This document shows positions 1-6,000 of a DNA stretch of 6,000 bases, in pieces (the stretch's first letter is position 1; each line of letters starts with the position of its first letter). The DNA is from Nitrosomonadales bacterium (GTDB taxonomy: Bacteria > Pseudomonadota > Gammaproteobacteria > Burkholderiales > SG8-41): contig VFLF01000026.1 in assembly GCA_009885185.1 (NCBI GenBank), positions 1 to 6,000 on the forward strand, read 5' to 3'. Under the pieces are notes generated by a model. The model searched no databases, was not told the DNA's origin, and saw only the letters and a program-made list of their open reading frames with translations. The translations under genes and the position numbers were made by a program.

Positions 1-128
1 CCCACTGCCGCTTTCAGCACATGCGCCAGCAGGTCATCGGGCCGCACATTCTTGAACATACCGCGCGGCGCCTTGCCCACCGGACTGCGAGTGGCGGCGA
101 CGATGTAGGCGTCTTGGATCTGTTTCAT
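1..128 (-). CDS. Acetyl-CoA C-acyltransferase (beta-ketothiolase), N-terminal fragment
   Basis: Only the first 42 codons are in the window; the rest lies beyond the left edge. The protein begins MKQIQDAYIVAATRSPVGKA and continues with RGMFKNVRPDDLLAHVLKAA. This is the usual thiolase opening: a first beta strand with 'ATR(T/S)P(V/I)GK', then a segment ending in 'DDLLAHVL'. Family members cleave 3-ketoacyl-CoA with CoA to give acetyl-CoA and a shortened acyl-CoA, the last step of beta-oxidation. The active-site Cys and His are outside the window, so activity cannot be judged. The ATG at 126-128 has a good ribosome site, AGGAG (136-140), seven bases upstream. Only 25 bases separate it from the stop of the FadN-type gene, so the two are very likely one transcript and would act in sequence (FadA/FadI-like role). 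A biosynthetic acetyl-CoA acetyltransferase is possible but less likely in this context. Confidence 0.88.
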   Translation of the reverse strand, partial: MKQIQDAYIVAATRSPVGKAPRGMFKNVRPDDLLAHVLKAAV

Positions 129-153
129 CTAGGGTCTCCTTCCGCTTTCATCC

Positions 154-2646
154 TTAGTTTCGAAGCGGTTTTCCCGTCTTCAGCATATGCTCAATCCGCG
201 CCTGCGTCTTCTCGGTTGCCATCAGCTCCATGAAGTGCTGACGTTCGAGATCGAGATACCACTGCTCATCCACCAGACAGCCGGCTTCGATGTCGCCGCC
301 GCACATCACGTGCGCGACCTTGCAGCCGATCAGATGATCGTGCTCTGAAATGTGTCCTCCCGCCAGCATGTTTTCCAGCACCGTGCGGATGGTGGCGATT
401 TCGCTGCGGCCCGCCGCCGGTATCGCGTTGTTGCGCAGCGGCGGACGATAGCCGCCGGCCGCCAGCGCGCGCACTTCGGCCTTGGCGACTTCCAGCAGTT
501 CAAAGCGGTTCATTACCACTTTGTCGGTGGCACGCAGATAGCCGATATCGCGCGCGTGTTCCGCGCTGCGCCCGACTTCGGCGGTCGCCACCGAGCGGAA
601 ATATTTCTGGATAAAAAACGATGCGGTGCCGCCCTTCGCATCCGCCGCCGCGCGCAGGGCGAACTCCTTGCAGCCGCCGCCCGCCGGCAAAAGTCCGACG
701 CCCACTTCCACCAAGCCGATATAACTTTCGAGCGTCGCCACCGCGCGGTCGCAATGCATCACGAATTCACAGCCGCCGCCCAGCGCCAGCCCATCGACCG
801 CCGCCACCGTCGGCGTCATGGAATATTTCAAAGCCTGCGTGGTGATCTGGAATTGTTCCACCAGATGCTCGACCTCCGCCAGCTTGCCCGCCATCAGTTG
901 ATCGGCGACACCGATCTGCCGCGCGGCCTTCAGCGCCAGCGACTCGGCTTCCTTCTTGAAAGACTTCAACAGTTTTCCAAAGGCCGACGGTTTGGACGAT
1001 GGCCTCGCACCACCCTCAGGCGTCTTTTTCAGATTCGCGCCCACCGAAAACGGCGGTTCAGTTTGCCACACCACCAGTCCCAGATAATTTTTCTCGGCGA
1101 TCTCAATCGCCTGCTGCACGCCTTCCAGCACATCGTCGCCGATGGCATGCATGCGGCTTTTGAAGCTGACAATCGCAATGTCGTCGCCGGTATGCCAGCA
1201 GCGCACGCCGTCAGTTTCAAAAATCGTTTCTCCGTATTTTCTTTCTTCACCCAGCAGCTTGTCCGGAAACGGCTGACGCTTGTACACCGGGAGCGTCGAA
1301 CGCGTTTGATACGTATTGGCTGAGGGCGCGAACGAACCTTGCGGCGTATGCACACCGGTGCGCGACGCATCGCTGGCCCACGCGGGTAGCGCCGCGCCTG
1401 CCATCGATTTGCCGGCGGCGATATCCCCGGCTATCCACTTTGCCACCTGCTGCCAGCCCGCCGCCTGCCAGATTTCAAACGGCCCGGTGTCCCAGCCGAA
1501 GCCCCAGCGTATGGCGAAATCCAGATCGCGCGCGTTATTCGCGATATCGCCCAGATGCACCGCGCAGTAATGAAACGTATCGCGGAAGATCGACCACAGA
1601 AACTGCGCTTGCGGATGGCTGCTGTCATGCAACTGTGCAAAACGCTCGGCAACATTTTTGTTTTTGAGTATGTCGACGACGCCCTCGTCGGCCTCGCCCT
1701 CCGACAAACGATAATTTTGTTTTTTTAAATCAAGTACTTGTATGTCTTTACCTACCTTTTGATAGACGCCGCGTTTAGTCTTTTGGCCGAGCGCGCCCTG
1801 TTCGATCAGCGTTTTTAACCACGCCGGTACCGCGTAGTACTGGTGCCAAGGATCATCCGGCAGCGTGTCCTTCATGGTGTTCACGACGTGCGCGAACGTG
1901 TCCAGGCCGACCACATCCGCCGTGCGGAAGGTCGCGCTCTTCGGACGCCCTATCAATGAACCGGTCAACGCATCCACCGTGTCAAAGCCGATGCCGAGGC
2001 GCTCCGCGTGATAGATCGTCGCCAGCATGGAAAACACGCCCACGCGATTGGCGATGAAGTTCGGTGTGTCCTTGGCGCGAATCACGCCCTTGCCCAGCGT
2101 GGTGACGAGAAATTTTTCCAGGTCATCGAGGATCGCGGGATGGGTTTCCTTGCACGCGATCAACTCCACCAGATGCATATAGCGCGGTGGATTGAAAAAA
2201 TGCACGCCGCAAAAGCGGTGCCGCAGCTCAATTGGGAATGCGGACGCCAGTTGGTTAATCGACAAACCGGATGTGTTACTGGCAAAAATGGCATGCTCGC
2301 CCAGATGCGGCGCGACTTTTTTGTAGAGATCGGATTTCCAGTCCATGCGCTCTGAAATCGCCTCGATCACGAGGTCGCATTCCCTCAACAGATCGAGATG
2401 CTGCTCGTAATTGGCCGGACGTATGAACACCGCACGCGCCGGCGTGGCCAGCGGGCTGGGCTCAAGCTTGCGCAGGTTGTCCACGGCCTTAAGCACGTTG
2501 CCGTTGGGGTCACCCTCTTTCGCGGGCAATTCAAACAGAATGACTTCGACGTTGGCGTTGACCAAGTGCGCGGCGATCTGTGCGCCCATCACACCGGCGC
2601 CGAGCACCGCCGCTTTACGCACTAGAAACGGGGAGACGGAGGACAT
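154..2646 (-). CDS. fadN: FadN-type bifunctional 3-hydroxyacyl-CoA dehydrogenase / enoyl-CoA hydratase
   Basis: This 830-residue protein should hydrate trans-2-enoyl-CoA and oxidise the 3-hydroxyacyl-CoA with NAD+, the middle two steps of beta-oxidation. The dehydrogenase comes first. A Rossmann motif GAGVMG (16-21) is followed by an acidic residue at the end of the second strand (E39), which favours NAD over NADP. SNTSGLS (123-129), HFFNPP with H149, E161 and N200 in NFIANRV correspond to the catalytic and substrate-contact residues of the family. A second 3HCDH domain lies around 350-420 (FGWDTGPFE, D386). The crotonase half follows from about 485. It has oxyanion-type VGANLK (A537), ALGGGCEF with E627, and VEVGVGLLPAGGG with E647. 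The two Glu are 20 apart, as in active enoyl-CoA hydratases. The domain order is opposite to E. coli FadB/FadJ and matches Bacillus FadN and its proteobacterial relatives. Residues of about 541-582 look like an extra segment. The ATG is supported by GGGAG five bases upstream. It is followed closely by a thiolase gene. Confidence 0.95.
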   Translation of the reverse strand: MSSVSPFLVRKAAVLGAGVMGAQIAAHLVNANVEVILFELPAKEGDPNGNVLKAVDNLRKLEPSPLATPARAVFIRPANYEQHLDLLRECDLVIEAISERMDWKSDLYKKVAPHLGEHAIFASNTSGLSINQLASAFPIELRHRFCGVHFFNPPRYMHLVELIACKETHPAILDDLEKFLVTTLGKGVIRAKDTPNFIANRVGVFSMLATIYHAERLGIGFDTVDALTGSLIGRPKSATFRTADVVGLDTFAHVVNTMKDTLPDDPWHQYYAVPAWLKTLIEQGALGQKTKRGVYQKVGKDIQVLDLKKQNYRLSEGEADEGVVDILKNKNVAERFAQLHDSSHPQAQFLWSIFRDTFHYCAVHLGDIANNARDLDFAIRWGFGWDTGPFEIWQAAGWQQVAKWIAGDIAAGKSMAGAALPAWASDASRTGVHTPQGSFAPSANTYQTRSTLPVYKRQPFPDKLLGEERKYGETIFETDGVRCWHTGDDIAIVSFKSRMHAIGDDVLEGVQQAIEIAEKNYLGLVVWQTEPPFSVGANLKKTPEGGARPSSKPSAFGKLLKSFKKEAESLALKAARQIGVADQLMAGKLAEVEHLVEQFQITTQALKYSMTPTVAAVDGLALGGGCEFVMHCDRAVATLESYIGLVEVGVGLLPAGGGCKEFALRAAADAKGGTASFFIQKYFRSVATAEVGRSAEHARDIGYLRATDKVVMNRFELLEVAKAEVRALAAGGYRPPLRNNAIPAAGRSEIATIRTVLENMLAGGHISEHDHLIGCKVAHVMCGGDIEAGCLVDEQWYLDLERQHFMELMATEKTQARIEHMLKTGKPLRN

Positions 2647-2673
2647 GGAAACTCCCGAATGGAATTACGGAAG

Positions 2674-2682
2674 ATTCTAGCA
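2674..2682 (-). promoter_or_regulatory. Candidate extended -10 promoter for the fadN-thiolase unit
   Basis: Read on the minus strand, these bases are TGCTAGAAT. That is an extended -10 element (TGn) followed by a hexamer matching TATAAT at five of six positions. The best -35 candidate, TATGCA 17 bases upstream, matches only three of six, which is tolerable for an extended -10 promoter. A start about seven bases downstream, near 2667, would leave a leader of about 20 bases containing the GGGAG ribosome site. The element lies just past the terminator of the upstream unit, where a new promoter is expected. I see no convincing operator for a known fatty-acid regulator. This is a motif match only. 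Confidence 0.4.
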
Positions 2683-2740
2683 CTCAAGCCCAGACGTGCA
2701 TAACAGAACATCAGAAACAACACGCCTTTTCCCGGCGTAC

Positions 2741-2776
2741 AAAAAAATGGGCAGCCGCTCGGATGAGCGGCTGCCC
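2741..2776 (-). terminator. Rho-independent terminator after fadL
   Basis: On the minus strand, 2776 to 2749 forms a perfect 12-base-pair, GC-rich stem (GGGCAGCCGCTC paired with GAGCGGCTGCCC) with a four-base loop ATCC. One A follows, then seven T (2747-2741). The stem begins 17 bases after the fadL stop codon. There is no T run on the plus-strand side, so it works in one direction, ending transcripts from the synthetase-yciA-fadL side before the fadN gene. Confidence 0.93.
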
Positions 2777-2793
2777 GGCTGCCGAAAACCGAT

Positions 2794-4107
2794 TTAGAAT
2801 GAGTGCGAGTACTGAATGGAAAGGATATCCGCCCGGCTATTGAAATGTCCAATCAAGCGCCCCGGTGCGCCGGTCGCGCCGTTGTTGACAAAGCCGTCCT
2901 TGACAAACTCATGCGCATAGCCGATTTCAAGCGTTCCTTGCCTTGACGGCTTGTATTGCACACCCAGCGCGATCCATGTGCGGTCCTGATCGGGCAAGCG
3001 CGGCGAGCGATGCAGATCGTTCGTAGGGGTTTTGTCGTAGGCCACGCCAAAGCGCAGTTTTACCTGATCGTTCAGCCGGTAATTAGCGCCTACGCTCGCG
3101 CGCCATGTATTCTCCCACTGAAACTCGAGCGTGTTAAAAACCGTTCCTGCCGCGCCGCCCAGCGGATTTAATATTGCTGAAAACGGCACGGCGCTTGACG
3201 TGGTGCGCACGACGGTCAGTCGTTGCAACTTGTCCCACCCTGTCCAAGTCAGGTCACCCATCACATCCCATTTCGCATTAAGTGCGTGCGCGGCGCTCAG
3301 CGAAAAACTGTCCGGCACTTTTAGCGCCGCCGTGGCACTCACCGCATACGCCGCATTGGCAGCAGGATTGGCAAAGGTGACGCCTCCCTCAACGTCGTAC
3401 TTGATCGCGGAACGATAATGCAATCCGATACGCGTGGCCGGCGACGGCTGAAAAACAGCTCCCACGTTGAAGCCATAGCCAATGTCGTCGGCCTTCAGCG
3501 TGGTCTCACCAGCGGCACCGGCCAAACTGGTCAGTTTGGCGTCTATCTTTTGCACGCTCACGCCCGCGCCGATGGAAAAAGCGTCGTTCACCTTGTACGC
3601 GATGGAGGGTTGTATGTTGATCGTCTTCAGAGCGGACTTCAGGGAAACCAACTGCCCGCGCCAGCCGGCATCGTAGTTCGTGGTGAGGCCAAACGGCACG
3701 TTCATTGCGACGCCAAAGCGCAGCGCCGGCGTGATATCCATGGCAAAAAAACCGTTGGGCACGTAAGCCCAATCACCGCCATCCCCGCCTGCGCCCGCGC
3801 CCGGCGCGTCAAAAGAAGTAGCTCCGCTAGAGCCTGTGTTCTGGAACTTGAACGACGGTCGCAATATATGCAACGCACCCGTCATGTGCTTGCCCAAAGG
3901 CAGCGCCGTCATACCCGCCGGATTCGACCACACCACGCTGGCGTCATCGGCCACCGCCGCACCGCCCGCAAATGCATTGCCGGTACCGCTGCCGCTTTGC
4001 GTACCGATGGCAAATCCGCCCGCCGATGCTGAAAAAGACGTGGCCGCCGCGCTTGCCGCCAATGCAGAAACAACAGCTAATCTGTTGAATTTATTATTTA
4101 AATTCAT
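2794..4107 (-). CDS. fadL: FadL/OmpP1-family outer-membrane long-chain fatty acid transport porin
   Basis: The 437-residue product is close to the length of E. coli FadL. Residues 1-29 form a signal peptide: basic NNKFNR, an Ala-rich hydrophobic core, and cleavage after SASA before GGFAIG. The mature N terminus has the family pattern of a small 'hatch' segment: Gly/Ser-rich GTQSGSGTGNAFAGGAAVADD, then WSNPAGM (60-66) with the conserved NPA. VPNGFFAMD (116-124) and FGLTTNYDAGWRG match the early barrel strands of FadL. A Gly/Asp-rich stretch (103-112) is probably a surface loop. The protein ends in aromatic YSHSF, the usual C-terminal signal for outer-membrane beta-barrel assembly. The role is passive entry of long-chain fatty acids or other hydrophobic molecules; related proteins carry aromatic hydrocarbons, so the substrate is not proven. 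The start is set by AAGGAGGG just upstream (4112-4119), a strong ribosome site. The upstream gap to yciA is 86 bases with no clear promoter; a strong terminator follows. Confidence 0.93.
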   Translation of the reverse strand: MNLNNKFNRLAVVSALAASAAATSFSASAGGFAIGTQSGSGTGNAFAGGAAVADDASVVWSNPAGMTALPLGKHMTGALHILRPSFKFQNTGSSGATSFDAPGAGAGGDGGDWAYVPNGFFAMDITPALRFGVAMNVPFGLTTNYDAGWRGQLVSLKSALKTINIQPSIAYKVNDAFSIGAGVSVQKIDAKLTSLAGAAGETTLKADDIGYGFNVGAVFQPSPATRIGLHYRSAIKYDVEGGVTFANPAANAAYAVSATAALKVPDSFSLSAAHALNAKWDVMGDLTWTGWDKLQRLTVVRTTSSAVPFSAILNPLGGAAGTVFNTLEFQWENTWRASVGANYRLNDQVKLRFGVAYDKTPTNDLHRSPRLPDQDRTWIALGVQYKPSRQGTLEIGYAHEFVKDGFVNNGATGAPGRLIGHFNSRADILSIQYSHSF

Positions 4108-4193
4108 ATACCCTCCTTCTTTTCTAAAATGAATCTAGTGTAACTTCGACTTTCGCCTTTGTGGACGATCTTACAAACATTTAACAAGCAGTC

Positions 4194-4604
4194 TTATGTC
4201 TCGCGTGACGCGTTCACCACGCGCGGCTGCCGCTTCTCGTCCACCGCCACATAAGTCAGCGTCGCCTCGGTCACCTTGACGCACAACTCCTTCTCCGGTC
4301 GCCGCTGCGAATAGACCTCGACATCTACGGTGATCGAAGTACGCCCTACTTTGACCACTTCGGCATAAAAACTCACCACGTCGCCCACAAACACCGGCTG
4401 TCTGAACACAAATGAGTTTACCGCCACCGTTGCTACGCGCCCCTGCGCGAGTCGTACGGCGGGAATACTGCCCGCCAGATCCACCTGCGACATGATCCAG
4501 CCGCCGAAAATATCGCCGGTATGGTTGGCGTCAGCCGGCATCGGAATGACGCGTAGCGTAGGGTCCTTGTTGGGCAGGGGCACGGTGGCGCTTGGCTCGC
4601 TCAT
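4194..4604 (-). CDS. yciA: YciA-type acyl-CoA thioesterase (hotdog fold)
   Basis: This 136-residue protein follows E. coli and Haemophilus YciA almost end to end: LRVIPMPADANHTGDIFGG (17-35), WIMSQVD (36-42), GRVATVAVNSFVFRQPVFVGDVV, then a C-terminal strand ending ATLTYVAVDEKRQPR. Asp42 in the SQ-D motif corresponds to the catalytic acid of the family, and GDIFGGW forms the usual active-site helix start. Such enzymes are cytoplasmic oligomers that hydrolyse many acyl-CoAs to free acid and CoA. The length is normal and nothing is missing. The ribosome site is weak (AGAGAAAG before the ATG), unlike its neighbours, which suggests modest translation. It lies 55 bases after the acyl-CoA synthetase and 86 before fadL, in the same direction, so co-transcription is plausible. 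A housekeeping role in limiting acyl-CoA and freeing CoA fits the context; substrate range cannot be read from sequence. Confidence 0.93.
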   Translation of the reverse strand: MSEPSATVPLPNKDPTLRVIPMPADANHTGDIFGGWIMSQVDLAGSIPAVRLAQGRVATVAVNSFVFRQPVFVGDVVSFYAEVVKVGRTSITVDVEVYSQRRPEKELCVKVTEATLTYVAVDEKRQPRVVNASRET

Positions 4605-4619
4605 AATCTTTCTCTAAAA

Positions 4620-4642
4620 AACGATGACAGTGGAACGATGAC
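4620..4642. repeat. Short direct repeat upstream of yciA
   Basis: The nine bases AACGATGAC occur at 4620-4628 and again at 4634-4642, a 14-base period. A further CGATG core lies at 4644-4648. The pair sits in the 55-base gap between the synthetase stop and the yciA start, just upstream of its weak ribosome site. It could be a regulator site or chance; no hairpin or terminator is formed. Confidence 0.45.
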
Positions 4643-4659
4643 GCGATGGATCCTTGCGA

Positions 4660-6000
4660 TTAATGTCCCGCGTACATCTGGTCGATCTCGGCGTTGAATT
4701 TCTCCATCACCTTGGGTCGCTTGAGTTTCAGCGTCGGGGTCAGCAAACCGTTTTCCATGGTCCAAGGCTCCAGCGTCACCATGGCGCGGCGCACCTGTGC
4801 GTAGCCGGGAAATGCCTTCAACTGCGCGCCCACGCGCGCGATGATCGTGGTTTCGACCTCTTTGGTTCTTGTCACCCCTGGGTCATCCGCCTTCCAGCCC
4901 TTTTCGGCGGCAAGCTTTTTCCAATGCTCGGCGTTAAGCACCGTGATAATGCTGAGATACGGCTTCGCTTCGCCCAAGAGCATCACCTGCTCGAACAGCG
5001 GATCGCGCAGTACCGCGTTCTCCATGTCCACCGGCGGCAACTTTTCGCCATTGGACATGACGATGATTTCCTTGATGCGTCCGGTAATGAACACATGCCC
5101 CTGCTCGTCAATACGCGCGGTGTCGCCGGAATTCAGCCAGCCGTCGGGCTGTATCATCGCCTTGGTCGCGGGCTCGTTGTTCCAGTAGCCAAGCATGATG
5201 TTGGGGCCTTTGATCAGCAACGCATTGTTGTCGCCGATTTTAACCTGCACGCCGGGCAGCGCCTTGCCCACACTGGCGGGCAGATTGTCAGACGGCTTGT
5301 TGGCACAGGCCATCGGGCTGGTTTCCGTTAGCCCATACCCTTGCAGCACCGGCAAACCCAATCCGATGAACACACGGGAGATATCGGGCGGCAGTGCAGC
5401 GCCTCCCGACAACGCCGCACGCATGCGTCCGCCGAGACGCGCCATCACCTTGCCCGCTACCAGCGCATTCAATATCGGCCACAGCAAAAACGACGGTTTC
5501 CAGCCGCCGCGTCCCTGCGCGTGCTCAAAGCGCGCATAACCCACCTCAACCGCCAGCATGAACAGTTTCTTTTTCAGCGGCGAACCCTCATCCAGCTTGG
5601 CGCGAATGGCGCCCCAGATCCGTTCATAAATGCGCGGCACGGAAATCAGCATTGTGGGACGTATGGTCTGCAAATCTTCGCCAAGCTGCGGAATGCCGCG
5701 TGCGTAGGTCGTCGTGGCCCCGCACATGACCGTCAGGTAATAGCCCACGGTACGCTCAAATGTGTGCGATAGCGGCAGGAACGACAAAAAGATATCGTCG
5801 GGCGTTACCGTCAGCAGTTGTAAGCCAGCGTACGCGTTGGTCAAAATATTGTTGTGCGACAACATGACGCCCTTGGGCTTGCCGGTGGTGCCCGACGTAT
5901 AAACAATGGTGGCAAGCTCATCGCCGCTGCGTTGCAGATGCGTCGTGCCCGCGCCCTGATCGGGCAGCCATTGATCGACGGATTTCACTCCCACGTCGTC
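4660..6000 (-). CDS. Long-chain fatty acid-CoA ligase (AMP-forming, COG1022/FAA1 type), lacking its N terminus in this window
   Basis: The frame is open to the right edge, so 446 residues are visible and roughly 150 N-terminal residues are probably missing. Numbering from the edge, the phosphate-binding motif YTSGTTGKPKG is at 34-44, the adenine-pocket motif QGYGLTETSP at 220-229, the ribose-binding Asp in SGDT at D293, and the hinge GRIKE at R308-E311. Next come NGEKLPP and a C-terminal domain with TPTLKLKRP, the form this subgroup has in place of the usual 'GK' end. The enzyme activates a fatty acid through an acyl-adenylate to acyl-CoA at the inner face of the membrane, pulling in acids that enter through FadL. 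The motifs resemble the eukaryote-like FAA1 branch, not E. coli FadD, so I give no fadD symbol. Chain-length preference is inferred from the family and from the FadL and beta-oxidation neighbours. The GTG at 5994 lies inside the conserved body and is not the start. Confidence 0.93.
   Translation of the reverse strand, partial: DDVGVKSVDQWLPDQGAGTTHLQRSGDELATIVYTSGTTGKPKGVMLSHNNILTNAYAGLQLLTVTPDDIFLSFLPLSHTFERTVGYYLTVMCGATTTYARGIPQLGEDLQTIRPTMLISVPRIYERIWGAIRAKLDEGSPLKKKLFMLAVEVGYARFEHAQGRGGWKPSFLLWPILNALVAGKVMARLGGRMRAALSGGAALPPDISRVFIGLGLPVLQGYGLTETSPMACANKPSDNLPASVGKALPGVQVKIGDNNALLIKGPNIMLGYWNNEPATKAMIQPDGWLNSGDTARIDEQGHVFITGRIKEIIVMSNGEKLPPVDMENAVLRDPLFEQVMLLGEAKPYLSIITVLNAEHWKKLAAEKGWKADDPGVTRTKEVETTIIARVGAQLKAFPGYAQVRRAMVTLEPWTMENGLLTPTLKLKRPKVMEKFNAEIDQMYAGH

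Noticed and set aside
352..1323. A 323-codon open frame on the plus strand opposite the FadN-type gene
   Set aside because: It is a shadow of the real gene: rich in Arg, His and Gln from GC-biased antisense codons, with no recognisable domain. The minus-strand frame here encodes conserved catalytic motifs.
2722..2738. Small inverted repeat (ACGCC...GGCGT) downstream of the terminator
   Set aside because: Only five pairs around a seven-base loop and no T run; too weak to call an operator or a second terminator.
2622..2852. A 76-codon minus-strand open frame spanning the fadL-fadN gap
   Set aside because: It would overlap the end of fadL, run through the terminator hairpin and cover the fadN promoter region and ribosome site; the product has no recognisable features.
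3418..4032. A 204-codon plus-strand open frame opposite fadL
   Set aside because: Arg-rich antisense translation with no domain; the minus strand encodes the signal peptide and hatch region of FadL.
4108..4193. Possible promoter for fadL (TCCACA, 17 bases, TACACT on the minus strand)
   Set aside because: Both hexamers match the consensus at only four of six positions and other equally weak pairs are present; transcription could come from upstream.
4202..4212. Palindrome CGCGTGACGCG near the end of yciA
   Set aside because: It lies inside coding sequence, has five-base arms with one central base, and has no T run; likely chance in GC-rich DNA.
4654..5331. A 225-codon plus-strand open frame opposite the acyl-CoA synthetase
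   Set aside because: Antisense shadow with His/Arg/Gln-rich composition; the other strand holds the conserved adenylation motifs.
5992..5994. GTG as a possible start of the synthetase
   Set aside because: The frame stays open to the window edge, and the family needs about 150 more N-terminal residues before the YTSGTTGKPKG motif.

Overview
The window reads as part of a fatty-acid catabolism locus from a Gram-negative proteobacterium. Evidence for this is a FadL-type outer-membrane porin with a signal peptide, moderately GC-rich coding DNA with clear Shine-Dalgarno sites, and proteins resembling proteobacterial families. Betaproteobacteria is my best guess from the style of the proteins and the FadN-plus-thiolase pairing, but that is inference. 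All five genes lie on the minus strand and fill almost the whole window. No gap between genes exceeds about 150 bases, and I see no RNA genes, mobile elements, CRISPR arrays or phage genes.

In transcription order (right to left), the first gene is the C-terminal three quarters of an AMP-forming long-chain acyl-CoA synthetase (4660-6000, start outside the window). Next come a YciA-type acyl-CoA thioesterase (4194-4604) and a FadL-type fatty-acid transport porin (2794-4107). A textbook intrinsic terminator (2741-2776) closes this group. After it, a candidate extended -10 promoter (2674-2682) precedes a second unit: a two-domain 3-hydroxyacyl-CoA dehydrogenase/enoyl-CoA hydratase of the FadN type (154-2646). 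Twenty-five bases further on is the start of a thiolase (1-128, cut by the window edge).

Together the genes cover uptake across the outer membrane (FadL), activation to acyl-CoA (synthetase), hydration and NAD-dependent oxidation of the enoyl intermediate (FadN type), and thiolytic cleavage (thiolase). YciA works against the synthetase by releasing free acid and CoA. The acyl-CoA dehydrogenase of the first beta-oxidation step is not in the window.

This is a recognisable metabolic region rather than a new system. The points worth a second look are modest: an extra charged segment inside the hydratase half of the FadN-type protein, an A/T-rich stretch with an in-frame A7 run in the same gene, the thioesterase placed between synthetase and porin, and a short direct repeat before the thioesterase.
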